Shown: piece by piece, positions 52,642 to 62,846 of the stretch | Layout of the letters: each line of letters begins with the position of its first letter | Numbering within the stretch: position 1 is the first letter of the stretch | DNA from: Streptomyces cadmiisoli | GTDB lineage: Bacteria; Actinomycetota; Actinomycetes; Streptomycetales; Streptomycetaceae | NCBI RefSeq assembly: GCF_003261055.1 | Contig: NZ_CP030073.1 | Location: 1,984,001-2,048,000 of the forward strand | Length of the DNA: 64,000 nucleotides | Reading direction: 5' to 3' | Notes under the pieces: generated by a model | The model's database searches: none | What the model saw: the letters and a program-made list of their open reading frames with translations, nothing else | What the model was told of the DNA's origin: nothing | Program-made: the position numbers and the translations under genes

Positions 52642-54711
52642 TCAGATGCGACGCAGACGAAGAACCGTCGCATCCAGGTCGCCACGCAGCCCTGTGCGCA
52701 ATCCGTGGTGCAGCAGCACGGCACCTCTGTACGTTTCGCCCGTTTCGCGGCATTCATAGGAGGCCGCGGGATCGAGCCCCCGCAGCCGCAGCGCCGGAAC
52801 TGGCTCCCCGTAGGACTGCGCCTGGAGCCAGGCGAGGACGACGCTCTCGTCCCCGCGCACGTACTGCACGGCGCTGAGCCCGCCCCGCGGCGGGCGCAGC
52901 CGGTGGAGCTCCCCGCGCTGCACCAGCGGCCGGATCTCCTTGTACAGGGCCACCCAGTCACGGGCTTCGGCCAGCTCCGCGTCGGTCCAGCGGGTGAGAT
53001 CGCCGCCCACGCCGAGCACGCCGGCCATGGCGCTGACGAAGCGGAAGCGCAGCGAACTGGCGCGGCCGTTCAGCTGGGTGTTGGGACTGTCGGTGACCCA
53101 CGCGGCCATGACGCGCGCGGGGTGGACCTGGCTGAAGCCGTCCTGGATGGCGAGACGGTCGAGCGGGTCGGTGTTGTCCGAGGTCCACACCTGGTCGGTG
53201 CGGCTCATGATCCCGAGGTCGATCCGGCCGCCGCCGCCCGAGCAGGACTCGAAGGCGACCCCGGGGTGCGCGGCCCGCAACCGGTCCAGCAGGTCGTACA
53301 GAGCGCGCACGTGGTCGACCCACAGCCGCTGCGGGTACGCCTCTCCGGGCCAGCCGGCGTCGGTGAAGCAGCGGTTGAAGTCCCACTTCACGTAGTCGAC
53401 GGGGGCGCTGGAGAGCAGTTCGTCGAGCTGCTCGAAGAGATGCTCCCGCACGTCCTCCCGCGCCAGGTTCAGCACCAGCTGATTGCGGAGTTCTGTCCTG
53501 GTTCGCCCCACTTGGTGCTGGACCCAGTCCGGATGGGCGCGGTACAGCTCGCTGTCCGGGTTGACCATCTCGGGCTCGACCCAGATCCCGAACTGCATCC
53601 CGAGCGCGTGCACGTCGTCGGCGAGCGGCTTGAGTCCGGCCGGGAAGCGGTCGGGGTTGGGCGTCCAGTCGCCGAGCCCCGCGCGGTCGCTGGTGCGGGT
53701 CCCGAACCAGCCGTCGTCGACGACGAACAGCTCCACGCCGACCTCCGCGGCCCGCCGGGCCAGCTCCCGCTGCTGGTCCTCGGAGATGTCGAACTCCGTG
53801 GCCTCCCAGGAGTTGAACAGCACCGGCCGGTCCCGCTCCGCGTCCGGGACGACGTACGCCCGCTGGTACGCGTGCCAGGCACGGCTGGCACCGCCGAAGC
53901 CGGCGTCGGTCCACAGGCCGGCGAAGACCGGTGTGGTGAAGGTCTCCCCCGTCGCCAGCCGCAGCAGGCCCGAGTCGTCGTGTCCGGCGCCGCCGGTGAT
54001 CTGCACCCGCGCGTCCGGCAGCTGGGCCACGGCGATCCGCCACGAGCCCGACCAGCCGAGGGCGCAGCCGTACACCTCGCCGCGCTCCTCGGTCGCGTCG
54101 GTGTCCAGCGCCACCCAGGGCAGGTGCTGGTGCCCGGTGTGGCCGCGCCGGCTGCCGATGACCTTCTCGCCGTAGGTGAGGGGGGAACGGACGAGGCGGG
54201 ACTCCGACGCCCAGCGGCCGTGCAGCTGCGACAGTCGCCACTCGTCGCGGTCCGGCAGCGTCCAGGTGGCGGAGTCGGCCCGCAGCAGCTCGGCCGCGGG
54301 CCCCTCGTTGCGCAGGGTCACCCAGCGCTCGACGACGTCGTGGCGCATCCGGTAGTGCAGCGTGATCGCGAGCCCGTCGTCAGCGAAGCGCAGCCGCAGC
54401 TCGGCGTCCTCGACGTCGTACCCCTCGAAGGTCCACTGCGTGCCGCGCCGCTCCTCGGTGCGCACGGACAGGGCCGGGCGCGTGAAGCGCGGGCCGCCTT
54501 CGACCGGGTACTCCTCGCGCCCGTCGAGCGGGGACTCGAACGGCCAGTACTCCGGCAGGGGGCGGACGGCGAGCGCCTCGGCGTCGGCGAGGGCGATCGC
54601 GGGACCCCAGTGCAGATGCAGCAGCTCGTCCCGGTCCGTGACGTGCACGGCATAGCTGCTGGCGGGCCCCGACAGCAGCCACGTCCGCCCGTTCTCCGCG
54701 ATCTCCAACAT
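52642..54711 (-). CDS. GH36 alpha-galactosidase
   Basis: 689-residue glycoside hydrolase family 36 enzyme. N-terminal beta-supersandwich (to about residue 300), then the (beta/alpha)8 domain: VLFNSWEATEFDISEDQQ, FVVDDGWFGTR, GIWVEPEMVNPDSELYRAHP, nucleophile Asp in VDYVKWDFNR, and acid/base Asp in MSRTDQVWTSDNTDPLDRL. It hydrolyses terminal alpha-galactosides such as melibiose or raffinose. No signal peptide, so intracellular. ATG at 54711. No transporter is adjacent. Confidence 0.94.
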   Translation of the reverse strand: MLEIAENGRTWLLSGPASSYAVHVTDRDELLHLHWGPAIALADAEALAVRPLPEYWPFESPLDGREEYPVEGGPRFTRPALSVRTEERRGTQWTFEGYDVEDAELRLRFADDGLAITLHYRMRHDVVERWVTLRNEGPAAELLRADSATWTLPDRDEWRLSQLHGRWASESRLVRSPLTYGEKVIGSRRGHTGHQHLPWVALDTDATEERGEVYGCALGWSGSWRIAVAQLPDARVQITGGAGHDDSGLLRLATGETFTTPVFAGLWTDAGFGGASRAWHAYQRAYVVPDAERDRPVLFNSWEATEFDISEDQQRELARRAAEVGVELFVVDDGWFGTRTSDRAGLGDWTPNPDRFPAGLKPLADDVHALGMQFGIWVEPEMVNPDSELYRAHPDWVQHQVGRTRTELRNQLVLNLAREDVREHLFEQLDELLSSAPVDYVKWDFNRCFTDAGWPGEAYPQRLWVDHVRALYDLLDRLRAAHPGVAFESCSGGGGRIDLGIMSRTDQVWTSDNTDPLDRLAIQDGFSQVHPARVMAAWVTDSPNTQLNGRASSLRFRFVSAMAGVLGVGGDLTRWTDAELAEARDWVALYKEIRPLVQRGELHRLRPPRGGLSAVQYVRGDESVVLAWLQAQSYGEPVPALRLRGLDPAASYECRETGETYRGAVLLHHGLRTGLRGDLDATVLRLRRI

Positions 54712-54917
54712 CAGGGCACCCCCACAGAATCCGACAAGGCCGATCAGGCACCAACATCATCCAGCGCCGCGAGCCCCGGGGGCAACGTCTGTGGACAACT
54801 CGCCCGACCCTCCATGACCCCCTGTGGACGAACTCATTGCCTCAGGAATCCATGTCGTATGGTCGACTGCGTGCCCGTCGACGAGCCGCGCCGACGGGGC
54901 GATGGGAGGGAGCCCCC

Positions 54918-55715
54918 GTGACGCAGCAGGTGCCGTCGACCGAGCCGGAGCTGGCCGCAGTGCGCAACTTCCGTGACGTGGGCGGCCTGCCGACGGTCGA
55001 CGGCCGGCGCGTGCGGCACGGTGTGCTGTTCCGCAGCGGCCATCTCGCGCACGCCACCGCCGAGGACGCCGCCTTCCTCGCCTCCCTCGGACTGCACACG
55101 GTCTTCGACTTCCGCAATGCGGCGGACCAGAAGCTCGAAGGCCCCGACGTCGAACTGCCGGGCGTGCGCAATGTGAACCTGCCGCTGACCGACCCCGCCG
55201 ACGGCGCCGAGTTCTGGAAGATGGTCCGCGACGGCGACCTCGACCAGTTGCGCTCCGTCCTCGCGGACGGCAAGGCCGCGAACCGGATGATCGCCTCGTA
55301 CCGCACGATCATCAAGGAGCGCACCGGCATGCACTCCCAGGTGCTGCACGCGCTCGCCGAGGACAGCGTCCCGGCACTGATGCACTGCGCGGCCGGCAAG
55401 GACCGCGCCGGGCTGTCGGTCGCCGTCACCCTGCTCGCCGTCGGCGTGGAGCGCGACGCGATCCTCGCGGACTACCTGGAGTCCAACGCCAAGCACCGCC
55501 GGTACAAGGTGCACCGCAGCAGCAGCTCCGCCGCCGCGTACTCGCCGGAGGTCATGGAGCTGCTCGGCCCGCTGTTCGACGCGCGCGCCGAGTACCTCTC
55601 GGCCGCCATCGAGACCATCGAGGAGACCTGGGGCGGCGTGGACACCTATCTGGAGCAGGGACTGGGCCTCGCCCCGCAGACGCGTGAGCGGCTGCGCGAG
55701 CGGCTGCTCGACTGA
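54918..55715 (+). CDS. Tyrosine-protein phosphatase (PTP-like, DSP-type)
   Basis: 265-residue protein phosphatase of the Y_phosphatase3 family. N-terminal NFRDVGGLPTVDGRRVRHG and LFRSGHLAHAT; the CX5R active site is MHCAAGKDRAG near residue 160, with the general acid loop upstream (LTDPADGA). GTG at 54918 is backed by GGGAGGGAG 6 nt upstream. It could act on phosphotyrosine or phosphoinositides; no tyrosine kinase is nearby. Confidence 0.9.
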   Translation: MTQQVPSTEPELAAVRNFRDVGGLPTVDGRRVRHGVLFRSGHLAHATAEDAAFLASLGLHTVFDFRNAADQKLEGPDVELPGVRNVNLPLTDPADGAEFWKMVRDGDLDQLRSVLADGKAANRMIASYRTIIKERTGMHSQVLHALAEDSVPALMHCAAGKDRAGLSVAVTLLAVGVERDAILADYLESNAKHRRYKVHRSSSSAAAYSPEVMELLGPLFDARAEYLSAAIETIEETWGGVDTYLEQGLGLAPQTRERLRERLLD

Positions 55716-55752
55716 GCCCGCCCGGCCCGCGGGCCGGGCCCGGCCCGCGGGC

Positions 55753-55872
55753 CTACTTCGCCCCGACCTCGAACAGGAGGTAGAGGAAGCCGGCGAAGAC
55801 ATGCCCCGCCGCGATGTAGATGAGCAGCCGGACCCAGATCCCGCGCGGCAGCTTCTCCTCGATGTCGCTCAT
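55753..55872 (-). CDS. DUF6126 family small membrane protein (39 aa)
   Basis: 39-residue protein with a short charged N-terminus (MSDIEEKLPRGIW), one transmembrane helix (LLIYIAAGHVFAGFLYLLF) and a short EVGAK tail. The ATG at 55872 overlaps the stop of the upstream XRE-cupin gene (ATGA), and AGGAG is 7 nt upstream. Similar microproteins follow XRE-cupin regulators in other Streptomyces (DUF6126, recalled). Function unknown: a membrane tether, sensor partner or transport accessory are options. Confidence 0.8.
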   Translation of the reverse strand: MSDIEEKLPRGIWVRLLIYIAAGHVFAGFLYLLFEVGAK

Positions 55873-56510
55873 GGTGTTTCTCCTGTGATGGGGCCCAGGC
55901 ACAGTGCGGCCGTGGGGCTCTGCAAGAGGGTGTGGACGAACAGGAGCTCGACCCCGTCGGCGTCCTGTGCGGCGATGCGGTGCGGGGTCAGCGAGTCGAA
56001 GTGGGCGCTGTCCCCCGGGCCGAGCGCGTGCACGGCGTCCGCGAGACGCAGCCGCAGCCGCCCCTTCAGGACGTACAGCCACTCCTCACCGGGGTGCACG
56101 CGCACGATGTCGCCCTGTGAGCCGTGCGGCACATGGACGCGCAGCGCCTGCATGCCGCGGCCGGGCGACCCGGCCTGCCAGTACGTCCAGCCGCCCGCCG
56201 GGGTCGGCTCCATGTCGGTGGCACGCACGACGGCGTCCCGTTCGGCCACCGTCTCGCCGAGCAGCTCGGAGACCGTCGTACCGTAGATGCGGGCGAGCGC
56301 GAGCAGCATCGGCAGCGAGGGCTGGCGCTGTCCGGTCTCCAGACGGGAGAGATGGGCGGGCGACAGCCCGGCGGCGCGGGCCGCGGCCTCCAGGGTGAGC
56401 GCGGCCCGGCGGCGCAGCGCACGCAGCTGCGGCGCCACCGCGGGCAGGTCCGGGTCGGGACCGGCCGTCCGTCCGGGGCCGGGCTCGGAGCCGGGGTGAG
56501 GTGAGCTCAT
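55869..56510 (-). CDS. XRE family regulator with cupin domain
   Basis: 213-residue regulator. The helix-turn-helix ALRRRAALTLEAAARAAGLS, then PAHLSRLETGQRQPS lies at residues about 30-65; the C-terminal cupin_2 domain covers 115-205 (VHVPHGSQGDIVRVHPGEEW, LYVLKGRLRLRLAD, GPGDSAHFDSLTPHRI). ATG 56510 (an ATG three codons earlier is also possible). Two TTGCC...GGCAA palindromes 20 bp apart lie directly upstream, a probable autoregulatory operator. Coupled to a 39-residue membrane protein. Ligand unknown. Confidence 0.9.
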   Translation of the reverse strand: MSSPHPGSEPGPGRTAGPDPDLPAVAPQLRALRRRAALTLEAAARAAGLSPAHLSRLETGQRQPSLPMLLALARIYGTTVSELLGETVAERDAVVRATDMEPTPAGGWTYWQAGSPGRGMQALRVHVPHGSQGDIVRVHPGEEWLYVLKGRLRLRLADAVHALGPGDSAHFDSLTPHRIAAQDADGVELLFVHTLLQSPTAALCLGPITGETP

Positions 56511-56531
56511 GCCCACCATTCAGCCGCATTC

Positions 56532-56566
56532 TTGCCTCTCTGGCAAATCTCTTGCCTCAGAGGCAA
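56532..56566. promoter_or_regulatory. Twin palindromic operator of the XRE-cupin gene
   Basis: TTGCCTCTCTGGCAA (56532-56546, 5-bp arms) and TTGCCTCAGAGGCAA (56552-56566, 7-bp arms around a central A) are spaced 20 bp centre to centre, two helical turns, so two dimers would bind the same face. Confidence 0.75.
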
Positions 56567-56585
56567 AGCGCTCCGGGACTTCCGG

Positions 56586-58013
56586 TCACCGCTGGGCGAC
56601 CGCCTGCTTGACCAGGGTCTTCCCGAAGTCCCACATCAGTCCGCCGCCGCTGTGCGCGTCGTCCATCACCTCCGTGAAGGCGTCGACGAACCGGTCCACC
56701 TCGCGCTCGCCGATGATCAGCGGCGGGATCAGCTTGATCACCTCCATGTGGTCACCGGAGACCTGGGTGAGGATCCGGTGCCGCTGGAGCAGGGGCACGA
56801 CCACCATCTGGGCGAACAGCCCCTTGCGCGCGGCCTGCAGCATGGCCCAGCGGCTGCGCAGCTTCAGCGACCGGGGGCGGCCGAACTCGATGCCGATCAT
56901 CAGGCCCCGGCCGCGGACGTCGGCCAGCAGCTCGTACTTGTCGATCAGCGCCGCCAGCCGGGACCTGAGCAGCTCGCCCGTGGCGCGGGCGCCCGCGACG
57001 ACCTGCTCGTTCTCCATCACCGACAGCACGGCCAGGCCCGCCGCCATCGCCTGCGCGTTGGATCCGAAGCTGGCCGAGTGCACCAGCACCCGGTCCATCG
57101 ACGAGTAGACCTTCTTGAAGATCCAGTCCTTGCCCAGGGTCGCGCCGACGGGTACGTAACCGCCCGACAGGGCCTTGGCCACGCACACCAGGTCCGGCTC
57201 GACGCCCTCCTCGTGCTGATGGGCGTAGAAGTCCCCGGTCCGGCCCAGCCCCGTCTGCACCTCGTCGGCGATGAGCAGCGCCCGGTGCCGGTGGAGCAGT
57301 TCCTGGGCCGCGCGCAGATGGCCGGGCGGGGCCGCGTGCACACCCTTGCCCTGGATCGGCTCGACGATCAGGGCGGCGACGTCGCCCTTCTTCAGCTCCC
57401 GGGCCAGGGCGTCCAGGTCGCCGAGCGGGACGGCCGTGTCGGGCAGCAGCGGGGCGAAGCCGTCCCGGAAGCCGGACTCGCCGTTGACCGACAGCGAGCC
57501 CGTGGTCAGTCCGTGGAAGGCGTGCGCGCAGTACAGGATCCTCGGCCGGCCGGTGGCGAACCGGGCGAACTTCAGCGCGGTCTCCACGGCCTCCGTACCG
57601 CTGTTGCCGAAGAACACCCGGTCCAGGTGCGGGGTGTACGACAGCAGCTTCTCGGCCAGCAGTCCGGGCAGCGGCTGGCAGTCGAAGCGGGTGAGGTCGG
57701 CGAGCCGGGCGTCCAGGACGTCGTGCAGCGCCTTGCGGACGACAGGGTGGTGGCGGCCGAGGCCCATCACGCCGAAGCCGGCGAGCATGTCCAGGTAGTC
57801 GTTGCCCTCCGCGTCCCAGAAGTACGCGCCCTCGGCCCGTTCGTAGACCCTGTCGAAGCCGATGGTGTGCAGCATGCGCGGGAGCTGGTGGTTGAGGTGC
57901 CTGGTGTGCAGCTCGTAGCGCTCGGCCCCGCGCTCGGCCAGCAGCGCCCCGAGGTCGAAGTCCCGATCGGGCCGGGACTCCGGGGGCTGGGACGCGGATT
58001 CCGCGGTTGTCAT
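56586..58013 (-). CDS. hpnO: Hopanoid aminotransferase (class III, aminobacteriohopanetriol-forming)
   Basis: 475-residue class III PLP-dependent aminotransferase. Motifs: [52 protein letters not shown] and the PLP lysine in [16 protein letters not shown]. HpnO aminates the C-35 position of the hopanoid side chain to give aminobacteriohopanetriol. ATG at 58013 overlaps the dxs stop. Last gene of the hopanoid operon, which supports the assignment over a general ornithine-type transaminase. Confidence 0.9.
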   Translation of the reverse strand: MTTAESASQPPESRPDRDFDLGALLAERGAERYELHTRHLNHQLPRMLHTIGFDRVYERAEGAYFWDAEGNDYLDMLAGFGVMGLGRHHPVVRKALHDVLDARLADLTRFDCQPLPGLLAEKLLSYTPHLDRVFFGNSGTEAVETALKFARFATGRPRILYCAHAFHGLTTGSLSVNGESGFRDGFAPLLPDTAVPLGDLDALARELKKGDVAALIVEPIQGKGVHAAPPGHLRAAQELLHRHRALLIADEVQTGLGRTGDFYAHQHEEGVEPDLVCVAKALSGGYVPVGATLGKDWIFKKVYSSMDRVLVHSASFGSNAQAMAAGLAVLSVMENEQVVAGARATGELLRSRLAALIDKYELLADVRGRGLMIGIEFGRPRSLKLRSRWAMLQAARKGLFAQMVVVPLLQRHRILTQVSGDHMEVIKLIPPLIIGEREVDRFVDAFTEVMDDAHSGGGLMWDFGKTLVKQAVAQR

Positions 58014-59965
58014 GGCTGGGTCTCCTTGGACGGCTCTTCCGTGGCGGCTGACTTGCCGGACGGCACCTCCATGGGGGCGGTCTCCCGGGCCCGCTCCTCC
58101 TTGACGGCGAGGCTCGCGCTGATCCGTCCGGCGACCTCGACCGGTGTCAGTCCGATGTCGGCGAGCACCTCGCCGCGCTTGGCGTGCGCGAGGAACTGCT
58201 CCGGGATGCCGAACCGCCGTACGGGCACGTCCACTTCGGCGTCGCCGAGGGCCAGGGCGATCGCGGAGCCCACACCCGCGGCGCGGCTGTTGTCCTCGAC
58301 GACGGCGACCAGGCGGTGCGCGGCGGCGAGAGCGGGCAGCGCCGGGTCGACGGGCTTGACCCAGCGGGGGTCCACGACCGTGCAGCCGATGCCGCGCGCT
58401 TCGAGCAGTTCGGCGGCCTGGAGGCAGACCGGCGCCATGACACCGACGGCGACCAGCAGGACGTCCGACGGCTCGCTCCGGTGCAGTACGTCGACGCCGC
58501 CCACCCGGTCGACCGCCGGGACGGCCGGGCCCACCGATTCCTTGGGGAAGCGCACCAGCGTCGGCGCGTCGTCGACGGCGACCGCCTCGCGCAACTGGGC
58601 CCGCAACTGGTCGGCGTCGCGCGGCGCGGCGATCCTCAGGCCGGGCACGACCTGGAGGACCGACATGTCCCACATGCCGTTGTGGGAGGCCCCGTCGGCG
58701 CCCGTCACGCCGGCCCGGTCCAGGACGAAGGTGACCCCGCAGCGGTGCAGCGCCACGTCCATCAGCAGCTGGTCGAAGGCGCGGTTGAGGAAGGTGGCGT
58801 AGACGGCGACGACCGGGTGCAGTCCCCCGGTCGCCAGTCCGGCCGCCGACACCGCCGCGTGCTGTTCGGCGATCCCGACGTCCCACACCCGGTCCGGGAA
58901 CCGCTCCGCGAACCCCCCGAGGCCGACGGGGTGCAGCATGGCCGCCGTGATCGCCACGACGTCCTCCCGCTCCTCGCCGATCCGGACGATCTCGTCGCCG
59001 AAGACCGAGGTCCACGAGGGCGCCGCCGACGGATCCAGCGGCGCGCAGGTCAACGGGTCCATCACCCCGACCGTGTGGAAGTGGTCCTCCTCGTGCGCGA
59101 GGGCCGGTTCGTAGCCGCGGCCCTTCTCGGTGAGGCAGTGCACGAGCACCGGCCCGTGGAAGCGCTTCGCGCGCCGCAGCGCCGACTCGACGGCCTTGAC
59201 GTCGTGTCCGTCGATCGGGCCGACGTACTTCAGCCCCAGATCCTCGAACATCCCCTGCGGCGCGAACGCGTCCTTGAATCCCTTCTTCGCGCCGTGCAGG
59301 GCCTCGTAGACCGTGCCGCCCACGATCGGCGTGCGCTGCAGCACGTCCTTGCCCCAGGCGAGGACCCTCTCGTACGAGTCGGTGGTGCGCAGTGTCGCGA
59401 GATGGTTGGCCAGACCGCCGATGGTCGGCGCGTAGGACCGCTCGTTGTCGTTGACGACGATGATCAGCGGCCGGTTCTTGGCGGCCGCGATGTTGTTCAG
59501 CGCCTCCCAGGCCATGCCGCCGGTCAGCGCGCCGTCGCCGATCACCGCGACGACATGGCCCTTCTCGCCCTGCACCTGACGGGCCTTGGCGAGTCCGTCG
59601 GCCCAGCCGAGCGCGGTGGAGGCGTGGCTGTTCTCGACGACGTCGTGCTCCGACTCCTCGCGCGAGGGGTAGCCGGACAGTCCGCCCTTGCCCCGCAGTT
59701 TCGAGAAGTCCTGACGCCCCGTCAGCAGCTTGTGCACATAGCTCTGGTGCCCGGTGTCCCACAGGATGCGGTCGACGGGCGACTCGAAGACCCGGTGGAG
59801 CGCCACGGACAGCTCCACCACCCCCAGATTGGGTCCCAGGTGGCCGCCGGTCCGCGCGACCGCGTGCACCAGGAACTCCCTGATCTCTTCGGACAGTCGG
59901 CCTAGCTGCGCCTCGGACAGCGCCTTCAGGTCGCGTGGTCCCCGGATGCTCTCCAGAATCGCCAC
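58010..59965 (-). CDS. dxs: 1-deoxy-D-xylulose-5-phosphate synthase
   Basis: 651-residue TPP enzyme of the MEP pathway that condenses pyruvate and glyceraldehyde 3-phosphate. Thiamine-diphosphate motif [16 protein letters not shown] near residue 150; [19 protein letters not shown] near the N-terminus; transketolase central [19 protein letters not shown]-terminal [20 protein letters not shown] at 59965 with GAGGGGG upstream. It sits inside the hopanoid operon between ispG and hpnO and is probably a dedicated second copy supplying isoprenoid precursors (inference). Confidence 0.96.
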   Translation of the reverse strand: MAILESIRGPRDLKALSEAQLGRLSEEIREFLVHAVARTGGHLGPNLGVVELSVALHRVFESPVDRILWDTGHQSYVHKLLTGRQDFSKLRGKGGLSGYPSREESEHDVVENSHASTALGWADGLAKARQVQGEKGHVVAVIGDGALTGGMAWEALNNIAAAKNRPLIIVVNDNERSYAPTIGGLANHLATLRTTDSYERVLAWGKDVLQRTPIVGGTVYEALHGAKKGFKDAFAPQGMFEDLGLKYVGPIDGHDVKAVESALRRAKRFHGPVLVHCLTEKGRGYEPALAHEEDHFHTVGVMDPLTCAPLDPSAAPSWTSVFGDEIVRIGEEREDVVAITAAMLHPVGLGGFAERFPDRVWDVGIAEQHAAVSAAGLATGGLHPVVAVYATFLNRAFDQLLMDVALHRCGVTFVLDRAGVTGADGASHNGMWDMSVLQVVPGLRIAAPRDADQLRAQLREAVAVDDAPTLVRFPKESVGPAVPAVDRVGGVDVLHRSEPSDVLLVAVGVMAPVCLQAAELLEARGIGCTVVDPRWVKPVDPALPALAAAHRLVAVVEDNSRAAGVGSAIALALGDAEVDVPVRRFGIPEQFLAHAKRGEVLADIGLTPVEVAGRISASLAVKEERARETAPMEVPSGKSAATEEPSKETQP

Positions 59966-59996
59966 TCTCGGGCCCCCTCTCGGTCCGTGCCTCGCC

Positions 59997-61172
59997 TCAA
60001 CTCACAGTCACTGCCGGCTTCCCCGTGACGACGGGGGCGCCCGTCGCGTCCCCGTCCGTCTCCATCTGCTCGGCGAGCTTCATGGCCTCTTCGATCAGCG
60101 TCTCGACGATCTTGGACTCGGGAACGGTCTTGATCACCTCGCCCTTGACGAAGATCTGCCCCTTGCCATTACCCGAAGCCACACCCAGATCCGCCTCACG
60201 AGCCTCCCCCGGCCCGTTCACCACACAACCCATCACAGCCACCCGCAACGGGACCTCCATCCCCGTCAGCCCCGCCGTGACCTCCTCCGCCAGCTTGTAC
60301 ACATCCACCTGCGCACGACCGCACGACGGACACGACACGATCTCCAGACCACGCTGCCGCAGATTCAACGACTCCAGAATCTGGATACCGACCTTGATCT
60401 CCTCCACCGGCGGAGCCGACAACGACACCCGGATCGTGTCCCCGATCCCCTCACTGAGCAGCGCACCGAACGCCACCGCCGACTTGATCGTCCCCTGGAA
60501 CGCCGGCCCCGCCTCCGTCACCCCCAGATGCAACGGATAGTCACACCGCGCCGCCAGCTGCCGGTACGCCTCGATCATCACCACAGGATCGTTGTGCTTC
60601 ACCGAGATCTTGATGTCCCGGAAACCGTGCTCCTCGAACAGCGACGCCTCCCACAACGCCGACTCCACCAGCGCCTCCGGAGTCGCCTTGCCGTACTTCT
60701 GCAGCAGACGACGGTCCAACGACCCCGCGTTCACCCCGATCCGGATCGGCGTACCGTGCTCCTTCGCCGCCCCCGCGATCTCCCGCACCTTGTCGTCGAA
60801 CTGCTTGATGTTCCCCGGATTCACCCGCACCGCGGCACAACCCGCCTCGATCGCCGCGAACACATACTTCGGCTGGAAATGAATATCCGCGATCACCGGA
60901 ATCTGCGACTTCCGCGCGATCGTCGCCAGCGCATCCGCATCATCCTGCGTCGGACACGCCACCCGCACGATCTGACACCCCGACGCCGTCAACTCGGCGA
61001 TCTGCTGCAACGTCGCACCGATGTCCGACGTACGCGTCGTCGTCATCGACTGCACCGACACCGGAGCATCCCCACCCACCGCCACCGACCCGACCTGGAC
61101 CCGGCGGGACGCGCGCCGCGCCGCGACCGGCCGGGCCGGCACCTCGGGAAGGCCGAGGGAAATGGCCGTCAT
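59997..61172 (-). CDS. ispG: 4-hydroxy-3-methylbut-2-enyl diphosphate synthase (flavodoxin/ferredoxin)
   Basis: 391-residue IspG/GcpE. It reduces MEcPP to HMBPP using a [4Fe-4S] cluster bound by cysteines in [10 protein letters not shown] and [15 protein letters not shown]. The N-terminal barrel has [12 protein letters not shown] and [16 protein letters not shown] at 61172, 4 nt after the hpnH stop, so operonic. About 60165-61085 uses many G- and T-ending codons and is strongly G-poor on the plus strand, unlike both ends of the gene and its neighbours, which favour C-ending codons: a mosaic. Confidence 0.96.
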   Translation of the reverse strand: MTAISLGLPEVPARPVAARRASRRVQVGSVAVGGDAPVSVQSMTTTRTSDIGATLQQIAELTASGCQIVRVACPTQDDADALATIARKSQIPVIADIHFQPKYVFAAIEAGCAAVRVNPGNIKQFDDKVREIAGAAKEHGTPIRIGVNAGSLDRRLLQKYGKATPEALVESALWEASLFEEHGFRDIKISVKHNDPVVMIEAYRQLAARCDYPLHLGVTEAGPAFQGTIKSAVAFGALLSEGIGDTIRVSLSAPPVEEIKVGIQILESLNLRQRGLEIVSCPSCGRAQVDVYKLAEEVTAGLTGMEVPLRVAVMGCVVNGPGEAREADLGVASGNGKGQIFVKGEVIKTVPESKIVETLIEEAMKLAEQMETDGDATGAPVVTGKPAVTVS

Positions 61173-61176
61173 GACA

Positions 61177-62199
61177 TCACTCCCGGTTTCCGGAGACGGT
61201 CTCGCGCATGGCGCGCAGCGACTCCTTCAGGGAGCCCATGGTGGCGAGGACGGCTGTGGGCTCGTAGCCGCAGTGGGCCATGCAGTTGGCGCAGCGGGGG
61301 TCCTTGCCGCGGCCGTACTTGTCCCAGTCGGTCTCCTCGATCAGCTCGCGGTACGTGGGCACGTATCCGTCGCTCATCAGGTAGCAGGGGCGCTGCCAGC
61401 CGAACAGCGAGTAGTTCGGGATGGCCCACGCCGTGCAGGGGAAGTCGACCCTGCCTTCGAGGAAGTCGAGGAACAGCGGCGAGTGGTTGAGCCGCCAGCG
61501 GCGCCGGTTGCCGCCCGCGAAGGCCTTCCTGAACAGTTCACGGGTCTGCTCGACACCGAGGAAGTGCTCCTGGTCGGGCGCCTTCTCGTAGGCGTACGCC
61601 GGCGAGATCATCATCTCGTCGACCTGGAGGTCGTCGTTGAGGAAGTTCAGCACCTCGACGACGGTCTGCGGGGTGTCGGTGTTGAAGAAGGTCGAGTTGG
61701 TGGTGACCCGGAAGCCGCGTCGCTTCGCCTCCTTGATGGCCGCCACGGCCTCGTCGAACACGCCCTCCTTCGCCACCGACTCGTCGTGCCGCTCGCGCAG
61801 GCCGTCGATGTGCACGGCGAAGGCGAAGTACGGCGACGGCTTGAACTTGTCCATCTTCTTGCGCAGCAGCATCGCGTTGGTGCAGAGGAAGACGTACTTC
61901 CGCTTGGCGGCCAGCTGGCGCACGATCTCGTCGATCTGGGGGTGCATCAGGGGCTCGCCACCGGCGATCGACACCATCGGCGCACCGGACTCCAGCACCG
62001 CTCCCACGGCCTGGGCGACGGGCATGCGCTGCTTGAGCACCCCGGCCGGGTGCTGGATCTTGCCGCAGCCCTCGCACTTCAGATTGCAGGCGAAGAGTGG
62101 CTCCAGTTCGACGATGAGCGGGAACTTGTCGCGCCTACGAAGCCTCTGTTCGGCCAAGTATGTAGCGACCTTGATGGACTGGCGCAGCGGCATGGCCAT
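61177..62199 (-). CDS. hpnH: Adenosyl-hopene transferase HpnH (radical SAM)
   Basis: 340-residue radical SAM enzyme that attaches the 5'-deoxyadenosyl group to diploptene to give adenosylhopane. The CxxxCxxC cluster is [11 protein letters not shown] near residue 40; further segments are [18 protein letters not shown] and the C-terminal [15 protein letters not shown] typical of HpnH. ATG at 62199 is chosen because AGGAGG is 9 nt upstream; a GTG at 62208 would abut the ribosome site. Operonic with hpnG and ispG. Confidence 0.95.
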   Translation of the reverse strand: MAMPLRQSIKVATYLAEQRLRRRDKFPLIVELEPLFACNLKCEGCGKIQHPAGVLKQRMPVAQAVGAVLESGAPMVSIAGGEPLMHPQIDEIVRQLAAKRKYVFLCTNAMLLRKKMDKFKPSPYFAFAVHIDGLRERHDESVAKEGVFDEAVAAIKEAKRRGFRVTTNSTFFNTDTPQTVVEVLNFLNDDLQVDEMMISPAYAYEKAPDQEHFLGVEQTRELFRKAFAGGNRRRWRLNHSPLFLDFLEGRVDFPCTAWAIPNYSLFGWQRPCYLMSDGYVPTYRELIEETDWDKYGRGKDPRCANCMAHCGYEPTAVLATMGSLKESLRAMRETVSGNRE

Positions 62200-62204
62200 C
62201 GGGC

Positions 62205-62846
62205 TCACCTCCTGGGGAGCAGCACATTACGGTGCCATTCATAGAATGTCGGAAGAATGGATCGCAGGACGCGGAAAGCTGATATTCCACCGCGCACCGT
62301 GCCGATACGGACGAGTTCATGTTCTGGAGCGTCCACGACCACCCGGACGGCCGCAACCGGACGCGCACCCGTACGCCCGGCGCTCAGAAGCGTTGCGGCC
62401 GACTCCATGTCGGCCGCGATCGCGCCGGTGGCCAGCAGCTCGGACCGCTCCGGACCGCGTACGACGTGGTCGGCACCGGTGAGCGGCCCGGTGTGGACGG
62501 TGCGGCCGGGCACGGCGCGGGTGAGTTCCTTGACCAGCAGCTCGGTTCCGTCGCAGGGGGTGCTGCCGTCCGGGTGCCGGGTCTCCTCGGCGACGACCAG
62601 GTCGCCGGGGTGCATGCCCGGGGCGAGCCCCGCGCAGAAGCCGGTGGCGAGCACGGCCGCGTCGGTGAGGGCCGGGTCCGCGAGCGCCCGGGTGACGGCG
62701 CGCTCGGCCGCCCGGGGCCCCATACCGGTGCGCAGCACGACGACCGGCCCGCCGGCACCGCCGCGGTCGCCCAGGCGCAGGGCCAGGCGTTCGATGCCGA
62801 GCGCGCAGGCGATCAGCAGCGGTTCCGGTGCCGGCCGCGTGCTCAT
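62205..62846 (-). CDS. hpnG: Adenosylhopane nucleosidase/phosphorylase HpnG
   Basis: 213-residue nucleoside phosphorylase-fold protein that releases adenine from adenosylhopane. N-terminal LLIACALGIERLALRLG and VLRTGMGPRAAERAV, central LATGFCAGLAPGMHPGDLVV and the C-terminal AIAADMESAATL with the catalytic Glu region. ATG at 62846 overlaps the shc stop by ATGA. Placement between shc and hpnH supports the assignment. Confidence 0.92.
   Translation of the reverse strand: MSTRPAPEPLLIACALGIERLALRLGDRGGAGGPVVVLRTGMGPRAAERAVTRALADPALTDAAVLATGFCAGLAPGMHPGDLVVAEETRHPDGSTPCDGTELLVKELTRAVPGRTVHTGPLTGADHVVRGPERSELLATGAIAADMESAATLLSAGRTGARPVAAVRVVVDAPEHELVRIGTVRGGISAFRVLRSILPTFYEWHRNVLLPRR

Noticed and set aside
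52615..54921. 768-codon plus-strand frame opposite the alpha-galactosidase
   Set aside because: The GH36 motifs are all on the minus strand; this frame has only biased composition.
56586..59762. 1058-codon open frame covering hpnO and part of dxs
   Set aside because: Only its last 475 codons are real protein (HpnO); the rest reads through dxs in another frame with Arg/Gly-rich nonsense.
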